Shown here in pieces: positions 32,467 to 43,089 of a stretch of DNA of 64,000 nt. Both the position numbers and the translations under genes were made by a program. The first letter of the stretch is position 1, and each line of letters opens with the position of its first letter. The notes below the pieces were generated by a model. The model searched no databases and had not been told where the DNA came from. It was given only the letters and a program-made list of their open reading frames with translations. The DNA lies in assembly GCA_958510825.1 (NCBI GenBank), contig OY294044.1, forward strand, positions 68,304,357 to 68,368,356, written 5' to 3'. The DNA comes from Brachypterus glaber (lineage: Eukaryota; Arthropoda; Insecta; Coleoptera; Kateretidae).

Positions 32467-32889
32467 AAAATAGATTGATGGAATAATAAATTAATATTTT
32501 TATAATTTTGTTTAAAATTAAAAATTTCTGTCCTTACTAATTTTACGTCTAACCACCCGTTAGTGGTACTATGTGCTTGAGACACACAAGTCTTCAACTT
32601 GCTACCATTCAAAGTCTCCAGATTAGGAGAGGTATGAGTAGTTATCTACATCTAGAAATAGATGGCGCACAAGTCTACATCAATCTAATGGCTATATTCC
32701 TTTTGCGAGTAAAGTCTAAAAACGTTTTCTTAATCAGCGTGCAGAGTTGACTCTTGGTACTGAAGAGGGCCAGCAGCCCGAAACTGTCAGTCTACCAATA
32801 TCACTCTGTACGATGATTAGAAAATAGATTGATGGAATAATAAATTAATATTTTTATAATTTTGTTTAAAATTAAAAATTTCTGTCCTT
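32467..32889 (+). mobile_element. Retrozyme-like / Penelope-like element with a hammerhead
   Basis: A 423-bp insertion lies between 11-bp direct repeats. Its first and last 69 bp (32467-32535 and 32821-32889, AAAATAGATTGATGGAATAA onwards) are identical by eye, so it is 1.2 tandem copies of a 354-bp unit. The unit contains a type I hammerhead fold at 32739-32811. It has no TG...CA termini and no coding sequence. Tandem units with one ribozyme per unit, a long target duplication and no frame are known for animal retrozymes and for pseudo-LTR fragments of Penelope-like elements. The assignment is inferred from structure alone. Confidence 0.7.
32739..32811 (+). ncRNA. Type I hammerhead self-cleaving ribozyme candidate
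   Basis: All core parts are present in order. Stem I is TTGGTA (32754-32759) with TACCAA (32793-32798). It extends across an internal loop by GTGCAGAGT (32739-32747) with ACTCTGTAC (32803-32811), one mismatch. The conserved box is CTGAAGA (32760-32766, fitting CUGANGA). Stem II is GGGC/GCCC with loop CAGCA. GAA follows at 32780-32782. Stem III is a short ACT/AGT closed by GTC. C at 32792 is the cleavage-site base in a GUC triplet. An internal loop in stem I opposite loop II is the arrangement that supports tertiary contacts in natural hammerheads. Cleavage would fall between 32792 and 32793. Confidence 0.75.
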
Positions 32890-32900
32890 ACAGTTTAAAG

Positions 32901-33140
32901 TGTCTATTTGCTTTAAAAATTAATTTTTAAAATTTCAATTTTTGCAAGCCCCGTAAATAAAAATCTCGATCCGAGCTCTGATAATAACTTTTTTTTTCTC
33001 ATCACTTTATTTTTTTTTCAGACGGTGACGTCCCGGAATAAAAAAAGTGACAATAATCTGAATTTTTGCATACAGTCATTTTTAACACTGCTAATTTTGA
33101 ATATCATAGAAAAATATGAAAAAAAAAATCCGTGACATTA
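32901..33140. other. No gene recognised
   Basis: AT-rich flank of the ribozyme element. Confidence 0.4.
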
Positions 33141-33372
33141 GGGTAGGTATTACGTAACGGGCTGGGGTCTCGAAAACGTTACGTCGCGTTACAGAGGGGG
33201 GCCCCCTGTCAGTAAAAATGTTACGTAACACTTAAAAAAGTCCAAACTTATAAAATGTTTATTGGATCACGTTTTTAATAATGATCTAGGCCTAATGAGA
33301 CGGATTTCTTGCAAATTTTAGTGCAAAAGTCAAAAATGGCCAAATTTTGCGTTACGTAAGTTTTTTTTTAAA
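33141..33372. repeat. TTACGTAACG-type repeat
   Basis: ATTACGTAACGGGCTGG, GTTACGTCGCGTTACAG, GGGGGGCCCCCTGTC and GTTACGTAACACTT cluster here, and TTGCGTTACGTAAG lies at about 33349. These words mark the MITE families at 56047 and 61293. The boundaries are unclear. Confidence 0.45.
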
Positions 33373-33429
33373 TGTGCGATTTTGCTAAAATTTGTTATAT
33401 TTTTTGAGAATTAGAATTATGATAATGGG

Positions 33430-33720
33430 TAAATCTTGCTTTACCAGTAACGAAATTTTGATGACCTAAAAAAAGGTCCTCGCCTCTAAAAAAAAAGCTT
33501 TACCCCTGACGGAAAACTTACATGGCTACAAAAAAAAGTCCTCGCCTCTGCGATGTACCGCTCCAATTTTCCCAACTTTATTAGTATTGCTGATCAAAGA
33601 ATAAAAAAAGGTCTTTGACTCTACCAATTTCCCAACTCTGCCAATAAATGTTTCCCACTATTCTACCAATTTCCCAACTCTGCCACCTAATTTTCCAACT
33701 ATTTCCCAGCCTGACAGTGG
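33430..33720. repeat. Short irregular repeats
   Basis: GTCCTCGCCTCT occurs at about 33476 and 33538, and TACCAATTTCCCAACTCTGCCA at about 33622 and 33664. The units are imperfect and of different length. Confidence 0.5.
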
Positions 33721-34198
33721 ATTTTCCTAACATGAACGTGGTTGGGAGAGGGGGAAGTTAACTAACTAGTTTTGGATGATACGATTCAGTTATTAATTTT
33801 TTTTTTAACTTTCGGAAAAAATCACTTCTACGAAGAATATACTAAGAAATTTGAAGCACCATATATCATCATGGATTGTTTATGATTTTTAATTTATTTT
33901 TAGGGTAGGTCTACGCTAAAGACTCGCCCATTTTTATCACCGGGACTTTCAGGGAACGGTTCACGTATGTTGCCAGTAATTTGATCAAGATATATTATCT
34001 GGGTCATTATTATTCAATAAAGATTACGTTTATAGACGTTTTAAAATAGCTTTTAATAGATAATTTTAATTTAAAATATTGCTAACAATGAAACTAACTG
34101 GATTTTTATTTTCAATAACATTATCCCACATTGGGAAATGACTGTAGGCCGACGCTTGTCTATTGATTCCAGATACTTATTTTTTGCGCGTCGCACAC
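33721..34198. other. No gene recognised
   Basis: AT-rich sequence without supported structure. Confidence 0.35.
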
Positions 34199-34995
34199 AG
34201 GTAAAAAAATCCAAAAAAAAAACGGAAAAAAATCATGAAGCGACAAAAGTTGAATATTTATAAACCTAAATGATGTATATACATTTTTTTAAAAATGTTT
34301 GCGGTCTTGCTTAAAAAATTAAATTTAAGTGGCACATTGAATACACAATATCTTGTAAATCTTGTAAATCTTGTGTAAACACTTATTTTTTTTAGGGCTG
34401 TATTTTTTAAATTTTAAAATATAGTACAAATATGGGGTATTAAATCATAGAAAGGTATTAATCCCATGTCTGGACCCGTCATGACGCGTCCGGACGCGTC
34501 AGGTAAAAAAAATTAAATTTTTGGAAAAAATTTCTTTTGTATATTTTTGGGTTTAAAACAATGAATTAACCTAAACAATAGAAAACTACTAAAATATTCA
34601 AATTTTTCAATTTTTTTAAATGGCGTTTTTTTTTATTTTAGTTTTTTTAACAGCCTAATTTGAGGTTCAAAAAAAAAACTTTTTCGGTCAATTATGTAAT
34701 ATTTTATACTGAATTTGAATCTGAATAAAAAACACCCTCATTCCATTTAAAAATTATAAGTTACCCCCTCTCCCGCCTAAGGGTGTGGATAAAAAAATCT
34801 GCTTTGATAAAAAGGTGTCTCCCTTGATATTGAAGCTTAATACCAAATTTAAAATCTTGTACGGTTGCTGAGATATCGACTTTTAACCGTTTAAATGTCC
34901 CGGTATGCAGTGTGCCACTTAAATTTAATTTTTTAAGGTTTATAAATATTCAACTTTCGACGCTTCATGATTATTTTCCGCTTTTTTGGTAGATA
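34199..34995. mobile_element. Foldback element
   Basis: GTTGAATATTTATAAACCT (about 34247) and TTAAATTTAAGTGGCACA (about 34318) are inverted at about 34936-34960 and 34909-34930. TCATGAAGCG/CGCTTCATGA forms part of the arms. A GC-rich centre contains CGTCATGACGCGTC (34477-34490), a word also found at 59407-59420. Confidence 0.6.
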
Positions 34996-34999
34996 CCTC

Positions 35000-35318
35000 T
35001 AAAGCAAGTGCTTCCAAGCAGCTCTTGATATCGCAATGAATGGATAAATTCTTGGGGATTACTACCGATTCTGTATTACAATGGCCTGGCCATATATTGG
35101 TTTAAAAAGATATATACACCATGTCTTATAGCATAAGGGTCATAACTGAATCAATTAAAGTGATTATATGCACTCTAAAAAAAAAAAAAAATACAAAATT
35201 GGCCCTCATCCATAGGTACTAAAATTTTACCTGCATCGATGTCTCTCCTGCAAAATTTCACTACATAAAAAAATAAAAAAGTTAAGGGGGGTGAACCACC
35301 TTCCTGACCACCCGGTAT
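35000..35318. other. No gene recognised
   Basis: AT-rich, with an A run at 35177-35190. Confidence 0.35.
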
Positions 35319-36455
35319 ATCACACTAGTTTACAAATGTCAACTTTTGTTTTATGCGAAACTTTATTTACATGTTTTTTTTACATAACTTTTGATGAATC
35401 CAAATCCGTCAAGAAAAAAAATCTTTGGTTAATTTTTCGAGATAATCAACCCCAAAGTTTTTATAAGGGAAAATTATAGAATTCGTATATGTTAGTTTAA
35501 TATTTATAAAAATTGGTATCTGGGGTTTTTTAGAATCGCTAAAAACAATTTTATATTTAAAAGTTTCAATCTTAAACCCTTAAGGGGATGGAACCACCCG
35601 TTTTTATATTTTTTAAGTAACCCGATAAGAATTAGAACTTAAGGGTTTTTCGTCTCGCTGAAAATGAATTAAACTTTTTAAAAATGTTATCCTCACCCAT
35701 ATAACTATGGGTCCACCCATATTTACATTTTTTTTTTAAATTAAACTCATCAAATTTGGTACAAACAATCTCAAAACACTTATGTACCAACTTTTATAAG
35801 CTAGTTACAAAAATATAAATACTGCTGTCAAGAAAATAATAGTTTCCCCTTAGGCCTAGGTTAATTCAAACCAAAAATGAAAGAAAAAAATAAAATAAAG
35901 AACCTGGCACACATATAGGGGGTTCCTGGGCCTCAGTCAAACTGCCTCAAATTTTGATATTTTGTAATTTCGGGGCTAAACATTAAATTAGGAAAATTGC
36001 AGCCAAATTAAATGATCAGTTTCGAAGAAAAACGCTTTTAAAAATCTAATTTTATGACAGATTTTTTGACGTATATTAAGGTTATTTACTACGTAAATAT
36101 TAACTTAATTAGCCGTTTTAAGTTTATTATACTCTATTAATTAAAGAACAGGCAAGATAAATATTACATAAAAGGCTTTATTATCATTTACTTACATGTG
36201 GTTCTATAAAAATTTTAAAACTTTGTGAAACTTCCACGTGCTGGCATTTTCCACGTGTTTGCTAATTATCTGCATATTTTCTGTTAGATTTTTGCTTGAT
36301 TATGTTGAAACATGGTTTGGACTTTTTCGATTATCTCAAAAACTGAACCAACGATTTTTTTTTCTTGACGGATTTGGATTCAGCATCAACAAATATGTAA
36401 GAAAACATTAAAATAAAGTTGCGCATAAAATCCCTGTAAACTAGTGTTATAAGTA
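35319..36455. mobile_element. Foldback element with ACACTAGTTTACA ends
   Basis: The left arm (about 35321-35450) carries ACACTAGTTTACA, TTTTATGCGAAACTTTATTT and GATGAATCCAAATCCGTCAA. The right arm (about 36320-36450) carries the inverses TGTAAACTAGTGTT, AATAAAGTTGCGCATAAAAT and TTGACGGATTTGGATTCAGC. The interior has no supported frame. Confidence 0.7.
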
Positions 36456-36611
36456 TTTACTTTTTTACCCAAACTTGTTACGCCAAATTTTAAAAATTTA
36501 CGCCTCAGGCGTAACGCCTGGGTCTAAAGAGGTTAAGGACATTTCTTTCATACAAGAAGATATCAAAAGAAACCATTTTAAGGTTAGAACGATCAGCAAC
36601 GTTGAAGTTAA

Positions 36612-36900
36612 AGGTAATGGGTAACATAGCGTAGTGGCTAGCGCGTGCACATAGGAAGCATACTAGCGTGAGTTCGATTCTCACTGGCGCCGATTTGCCT
36701 TTTTCAGTTAATTAATAATTGAAATTTGGCGAAGGCGATAAGTGAAACGGACACTCCCTATAAACTGGTTCGAAAGTCAGTATAAGCCGGTGGTTCCCTC
36801 TATTACTAACCCACACAAGTCCTGGACTTAGGGATCCTTAATTAAGTAGAACAGTACGAGGTTAAACAAACATGACAAACATGACAAAACATGAATACCA
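36612..36900 (+). mobile_element. tRNA-derived SINE
   Basis: The head has an RNA polymerase III A box, TAGCGTAGTGGC (36627-36638), and B box, GAGTTCGATTCTC (36670-36682), with a closing T-stem (GTGAG/CTCAC). The acceptor strands do not pair, so it is not an intact tRNA gene. A body of about 160 bp (CGGACACTCCCTATAAACTG, AGTCCTGGACTTAGGGATCC) follows, and then a tail of CATGACAAA repeats (about 36870-36893). Confidence 0.65.
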
Positions 36901-37013
36901 ATAAATGTTACCATTATAATGGATATATCCACGGTAAAAAAATCTTTGAACGTCATTATGCACGGCGTTTCCTGTATTTTAGCATTATTTTTTTACTATA
37001 AAATAATCTTCTA

Positions 37014-37555
37014 CAGTCCGTCCAATTATGTAAGATAGCTACATCATTGGTTAAAAACTCGTACCTTTTAACATATAAAATATTGTGACATTTTTTGTCT
37101 ATGACAATGATTGAAGGTCGTTAAAGCTAATAAAAGAAGAGAAAGTTACATAAAAAATGGTTATACTTAATGTTATTTTGTATGGTATTGAAAAAGGTAC
37201 TTTTTTGGTTTATTCTTCATACACTCACACTAAATTAGCATATTGTACAAACGTAAATTATATTGAACACAAGGAAAACGTCAAATTTTTAGGTTACAAT
37301 TACAACTTCAGGCCTATCCAGAGACTCGCATAACAACCATTACAGATTCATGACGACACATCAAGCCAATTCTGGCATCGCATTCTTATGTACTATGCTT
37401 GTTATGCGAGTCTTTGGATAGGCCCTTTCCAGTAAAACAGTACCGACATCTGTTAAATTTTTAATACACTACGATTTATGCATAATTATGCTATTTATGC
37501 TCTCTGTGGTGTAAAACGGGCCGCGTCCCTTACTATCTTGCATAACTGGACGGAG
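37014..37555. mobile_element. mariner/Tc1-type MITE
   Basis: TA flanks both ends. The terminus CAGTCCGTCCAATTATGTAA and the inverse of the right end, CTCCGTCCAGTTATGCAAGA, are inverted repeats. Noncoding, 542 bp. Confidence 0.65.
37312..37423. repeat. Hairpin nested in the MITE
   Basis: GGCCTATCCAGAGACTCGCA and TGCGAGTCTTTGGATAGGCC are arms of about 26 bp around a 60-bp spacer. Confidence 0.75.
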
Positions 37556-37727
37556 TATAGTAGTGTTTTCTTAAAGCAGTATTGTAAAGTGGGTAATAAA
37601 ATTTCGATCTACTTACCAATTGGTATGTTACTAAAAATTTCGGGCACTCACCTGTAATAAAAAAGTTAATTCATGTTAAAATATTGCAATTCATTCAGGA
37701 AAATTAAAAATTAACAATACAGGGTGA

Positions 37728-38435
37728 TACAGGGTGATCAGTAACTGGCATGCCAAATTTTAAGAGGTGATTATACTTTCAAAAATATGGAAAAAAGTTT
37801 CTATAAAGGTTGCTCCGGAAATGAGCCCTACGGGAGCTACGGCCCTTCGAAGAAGACATATTGAATGGGGAACAAATAAGAGCATCAATAAAACTTTAGG
37901 GTGATTCTTCATTTAAAACTGAACAAAAAAGTATTCTTTACTAAATTTAATATTAAAGGAGTAATAGCATTTTAAAAAGTAACGTTTTTGGTGGCACAAA
38001 ATGTTACTTCCTCTTAATTGCATTTTTTTTTTAAAAACGGTTGCTCCTACAGTGTTATATATAATATATATGACATTTTTGATGTATTTTTACTCAAAGA
38101 ATCCATATTTTTTACAAAAAATCGAAAAAAAACTACACATAAAAAAGTTTGGGGCAAAAATCCAAACCTAATACATTTTTCCGTCTAGGGACACCTCTGG
38201 ACAAATTCAAAAAAATAACTTAACGTAAACTTATTGCCCTTATTAATACTAGCATACATGCAAAAGCTCGTATAGCTTAAAGGGTACCAGAGTTATTAAT
38301 TAAAAACCTTATTTTTATTATAATTTTAAAGGGCCGTATCTCCATTAGGGCTCGTTTGAGGACCAACCAATAGGAACTTTTTTTTATATTTTTGGATGCA
38401 CAAATTTTGACATGCCGGTTATTGATCACCCTGTA
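37728..38435. mobile_element. Foldback element with TACAGGGTGATCA ends, copy 1
   Basis: TACAGGGTGATCAGTAACTG at the left is inverted at the right (ATTGATCACCCTGTA). Inner arm words are shared with 52551-53395 (GGAAATGAGCCCTA, AAAAACGGTTGCTCCTACAG, AAAAAAGTTTGGGGCAAAAA). Noncoding. Confidence 0.7.
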
Positions 38436-38439
38436 TATT

Positions 38440-38943
38440 ACTTTCATTGACTCTCTATACTATGAGTTTAGCAAAGTTTGATTGGGTTTATGGAGCGTAA
38501 ACAAATTTTCTTTTATTTTGACTGAACTCTTTGTCAACATACAAAATTACAGTGATTTTTAAGCTTTAATGTTCTTAAAATAATCATACTTAAATCATAA
38601 TCTATGTATGCTTCGATTAATACACCTAATTGACAATTATTAAACTTTCTAGGCTCATAAAGTAATGCACAGTCGGGCAGTCATTATTTTTTGGATACTT
38701 ATATCTAATTTAAGATACCGCTTTGTCACAAAACAATTAGGGTTTATTTAAAGAATTACTTACATAGTACACAGTTAAAATTTTTAATATTGTAAATGTG
38801 TGAAACTGTTCCTTAGTCATTAAGTGATTAATATTATAAAAACAATTTTAAGATAAACAATTTTTTTTTAAAACAATTCTTTTTTGAAAAACAAAAAACA
38901 TAAAAAAGGTTTTCAAAAAAAATGTTTTCAAAAAAAAAAATGT
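38440..38943. other. No gene recognised
   Basis: AT-rich, ending in long A runs (38930-38940) just before the next element. Confidence 0.4.
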
Positions 38944-39499
38944 TTATGGGTAAATCCACGAAAATCGGGACACGAGTATCCACAAAATAAACTTACCGCA
39001 ACACATCCATACTAGCCTAATTAAATCAACTAACAATCGCATTACCTTGTACAAAAAACAAAGTTCGCGTTTTCTTCCAAATGTCAAATTAAAGCACAAA
39101 ACAAAAAGACGCTGTTAGAAGTGCGATGTTGTGTTGAAAAATCAGTTATTTGCAACAAAAATATTATAAGTAATAAAGCTTTAATTGGTAAGTTCATAAT
39201 AATTATTACATTAAGTACTATCTCTCTTTAAAATACATCCAAAATTAATTCAATATTCTTTTATTGCTATAAGAAAAATTTAAATAAAAATGGTCACACT
39301 TATGTAACGAGAGTTACCGTTAAATACATTTTTTAAGTGATTTAAGTAATTGTTGCATATTTTTCCAAACAAATGTTTAATAATTATTGATTTTTGTCAA
39401 ATATCTCTTTAATAATACTGATAATGTATCTCCAGTCGTGTTATTTGTTTGTTTTTTATATTTAAATTTATGTAACGTGAGTTACCCGACCTAACAAAA

Positions 39500-40760
39500 A
39501 AACACTTTTTTGGATTTTACTGGCTTATCGTTAACTTTTTGTTAAAAATAGATATTTAACAAATTAAAGGCAACTAAATTCTCTACAAAATAGCTTCTTA
39601 TCATTTTTTTTTGTTGTATTAGTATTCATCAAAGTAATGTCTGTCTAAGTTCGAGCATTTATAGATTTACTCCTTATCGGGGGTTATCACGACATAATAG
39701 TATATTAAAGTACTAGTTTTATAACACCCATTTTTAGCTCACGAGTACAAGTTTTCTAAAAACGTGTTATGACACGAGTGCTTTATACTATTTTTTCTAC
39801 TTTGCTCTAAAATTTAAAAAAACTTACATTTAAATTGATGACCGATTTAGGGATTTTTGTTTTGGGTTGGCATTACAATTTTCACTATGATTCAAATTCA
39901 TAGAACCAAAGTATAATAATCGTTTATTATATTTTGATAAAACAAACGATATTTTAATATCTTTTATAGTGAGGTATTCTCTATTTTACTGCAATTAACC
40001 AAGCCACAATTTTAACACGGTAAAAATTTAACTTAAAACACAATTTCGTAGAAAAAATTAACTTAAAAGCGGCATTGACATTTGCACGGAAAACGCGAAG
40101 CGATTGTCTTTTGTTGTGTATTGCCAACCCAAAAGAAAAAAAAAAGGACAAATCTCTTATAAAATGTGTGTGATTTAATCAAAATATGAGCATGTAAGAA
40201 TCGCCAAACCGAAAAAATTGGTTTTCTGTATTTTCAAGGCTTATTTGTTTTTTTTTTTGTACAAATGGTTATATAACAAATTAAAGAGAATACAATTCTC
40301 TGCAAAACTGATATTATGCATTTATTTTTAACAATCTTTACAAAAAGCAGGAGGCCCTCAGCTTCAAAAAATTATTTTTATTGCATTTTTTTTACTTTCT
40401 CAACTGTAACTTTTTAACCGCTAGACCATTTAAGGTCTTTTTGGTCTATTTTGATAGAGAATTTATTACTATACCTATCAGTAATAAATCCTAGATAGAG
40501 AATTTTATTCTCTTTAATTTGTTATTTTACAAAAAAAAAATATAGATAAGCCTTGCAAAACCTGAAAACCAATTTTATGCCGTGATAACCCCCAAAAAGG
40601 AGTAAAGCTACAAATGCTCGAACTTAGGCAACCATTATTTTTATAAATATTAATCTGACAAAAAAATGATAGAAAGCTATTTTGTAAAGAATTTAGATGA
40701 CCTTAAATTAATTAATTTATTTTTAACATAAAGCCGGGAAAACTCAAAAAACTATTTTTT
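39500..40760. mobile_element. Foldback element inside the 38948-41500 element
   Basis: Left-arm words TAAGTTCGAGCATTTATAG and TTATCGGGGGTTATCACG (39650-39690), continuing after the Helentron-like insertion with ATTGGTTTTCTGTATTTTCA, are inverted on the right (about 40530-40630). AGAGAATTTATTACTATACC and CAGTAATAAATCCTAGATAG mark the centre. The arms are about 250 bp or more. Confidence 0.65.
39698..40218 (-). mobile_element. Helentron-like non-autonomous element, copy 3
   Basis: This is the diverged reverse-strand copy of 12100-12582. It starts TAGTATATTAAAGTACTAGT and shows TTTTTTCTACTTTGCTCTAA internally, GACATTTGCACGGAAAACGC and a degraded ATCGCCAAACCGAAAAA end. It interrupts the left arm of a foldback whose right arm keeps the site intact. 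Confidence 0.65.
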
Positions 40761-41785
40761 TTTTGTACATGCTGTGAAAAATTATTAAATAAATTAAATC
40801 TATTAAGGGATAGATGGACGTATACTGATGTATATAGTTCATCTGATAGTGACGACAGTGACGTACCGCTGTCCATAAACCGTAAAAAACTAAAATAATA
40901 GTCTTTTGCACATGACATAATATTTTAATCATGTTCTATGCAATTCCTATTCCTCTGTCTTTTTTAAAGTACCCAGCTATGCTCTTTTAATTTGTGAACT
41001 CATTTAAGTTATGTTTTTTTTTAAAACATATGAACTTGGTTATTGCGTATTAAAAAGTTAAAAATTTAAATGTAACGCAAGTTACCCATTTTGTTGTAAC
41101 GTGAGTTACCCGACTATCTTTACCTTTTTATTAGTTAAAATTCAATCGTTACTAAATTTGTAGTGGTCTTTGGCATATTGCGTACCTTATATGGTAATTA
41201 ATAAACTTATCATAATTAAATACTTTTTTATTAACTGAATTCGCAGAAAATTATAACGTATTTACCTGTTCACAACCTTATGTCTTTTTTGTGTAACGAG
41301 AGTTACCCACGCAATTAAGTATTTTTTTTAGTGAATTATCAAATTGTATTTAAGGTTTTTACTTTGGTTTTATAGTTAAGCCTATATATTATTTTAGTAC
41401 TTCAAAAAAAAGTTTGAAAAAAAATAATAATGTATAAAAATATTGAAAAGAAAGTGCAGTTTTTTCTGCGGATGTAACGAGAGTTACCATGGATTTACCC
41501 TTATTGGATTTTAAAACGAAAATATCAAGAAAAAAATATTTTTTTTTATGAAAAACAGACAGGCACGTAAAAATATTTATTGGATTTTAAAATTTAAAAT
41601 TATCATAAAAAGAAATATTTTTTTTTGTGTGTAAAACAGACATGGAAACTGACCTTCGGTCAAAAATTCTAATTTTTAGTTTGATGTAGATGATTTTTTA
41701 TCAAAAGCTTCCATTCCCAACTTGATCTGACAGCTGGTTTTTGAGTTATAGGTCAAAGACAGTAAAATTTTTTTTTTTTAAATAC

Positions 41786-42985
41786 ACTGAAACCTTTAGA
41801 TCAAGTTTTGTTCTTATTATAATATAATATAATTATATATAACTACTCGTAATTAAGCACTAAAATGATTTTTTTTGTTTAAAATAAAGGTAAAAATTAA
41901 AAAATCTTTGAAAATATGGCGAAGGCGCACTACAAGAAAAAAAAATTAACGGTCAGATTTTCCTAATATTATACAGGGTTATTCAGAAATAATTTCGAGA
42001 AATATACGAGGTGATTCTACGTTAAAAAATATGAAAATAAAAGTTTCTATAAAGGTTGTTTCGGAAATGAGTGCTAAGGCAGCTACTGCTCTTTAAAATT
42101 GTAATAAAAATAAGGTTTTTAATTAATAAATTTGACCGTTATTTCTCTTTTTTTCATCTTGTAGTGGCGCCTTCGCCATATTTTAAAAGGTTTTTTTATC
42201 TTTATTTTAAACAAAAAAAATATATTTTAGTTTTTTACGAGTAAAACGAATGAAAACAAAACTTTGTCGACTTATATAATTTTATATTGGCTATAAAATG
42301 GCGGATTTAATTTATTTGTTTCACTTCCGGTTTCAGCCTGATAAAAAAAACTGATTGTTTTTTTAATTTTTTTTTTCGTTTTCGTTTTTATACTATAAAA
42401 ACGAGATTTACATAGTTTACCTTGTTTTTAATTACTTTTAAGTTACTTTTTTAAGCTATAAAACTAATATTAAAATGAAAATTTGATCAGTGACAGCGAA
42501 TTAGAGCTAAAAAACGTTTTTTTCCCCTAAACTCGTTTTTTTTTTAATGCCCATGTAAACTTTATTTGTAGAGTATTTTTCCGCTATTTTTCTTATGCCG
42601 AACTTATGATGTACTTTGAAGATTCAGTAAGTAAAAGTAAGTAAAAAGAAGGTGTATCTCGTTTTTATACGACAAAAAGGAAAACTAAAAAAAAAGTAAA
42701 AAAAAAACAATCAAAACATAGAATTTTTGACTGAATTCAAAAATGTAAAAAAATTGATGTAAAAAATTCCATTAAAAAAAACATATTTATGCCACTTCCG
42801 GCGAAACTGGAAGTGAAACAAACAAAATAATTGCGTCATTTTATAGCCAATGTAAAATTATATAAATCGCCAAAGTTCCGTTTTTATCGAATGAAGGTAT
42901 ATCTTAATTTTTGAGATGGACATAAATAAAACTCACCCGGTATATAATAAGAACAAAACTCGATGTAAAGTTTCCTCTACAAACG
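41786..42985. mobile_element. Complex of nested foldbacks
   Basis: The outer arms are CAAGTTTTGTTCTTATTATA (about 41801) and TATAATAAGAACAAAACTCG (about 42943). A second pair is ATATGGCGAAGGCGCACTAC (about 41915) and GTAGTGGCGCCTTCGCCATA (about 42162). Within that, TACAGGGTTATTCAGAAATA (41973) resembles the TACAGGGTG family. A third pair, TTGTTTCACTTCCGGTTTCA (about 42317) and GAAACTGGAAGTGAAACAAA (about 42803), forms the right-hand part. All noncoding. Confidence 0.6.
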
Positions 42986-43059
42986 TCAGTAGTAGTATAA
43001 TTTTTAATGCATGCTGTCAGTGTCTAAAATGTCATTTTAGGCACTGGTGCTAAACGTAA

Positions 43060-43089
43060 TTTACTTTTAGCACTGGTGCTAAAAGTAAA
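43060..43089. repeat. 30-bp near-perfect palindrome
   Basis: TTTACTTTTAGCAC and GTGCTAAAAGTAAA are perfect 14-bp arms around TG. TAGGCACTGGTGCTAAACGT just before it is an imperfect earlier copy. Confidence 0.85.

Larger units (their letters stand above)
38948..41500. mobile_element. TIR element with six GTAACGNGAGTTAC-type sites
   Basis: GGGTAAATCCA (38948-38958) is inverted at 41490-41500, and TTAT lies next to both ends (38944-38947, 41501-41504). The near-palindrome GTAACG(A/T)GAGTTAC occurs at 39304, 39472, 41096, 41293 and 41474, with a variant (GTAACGCAAGTTAC) at 41072, and nowhere else that I saw. The middle is taken up by a foldback (39500-40760) that itself holds a Helentron-like copy. 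No transposase is recognisable. Confidence 0.6.

Noticed and set aside
32467..32889. Reading the element as a small LTR retrotransposon or solo LTR pair
   Set aside because: The direct repeats lack TG...CA ends and are only 69 bp, the flanking duplication is 11 bp rather than 4-6, and no primer site or polypurine tract adjoins the repeats.
36619..36695. Functional tRNA gene
   Set aside because: The acceptor strands do not pair and the anticodon arm is poor. The attached body and tail fit a SINE.
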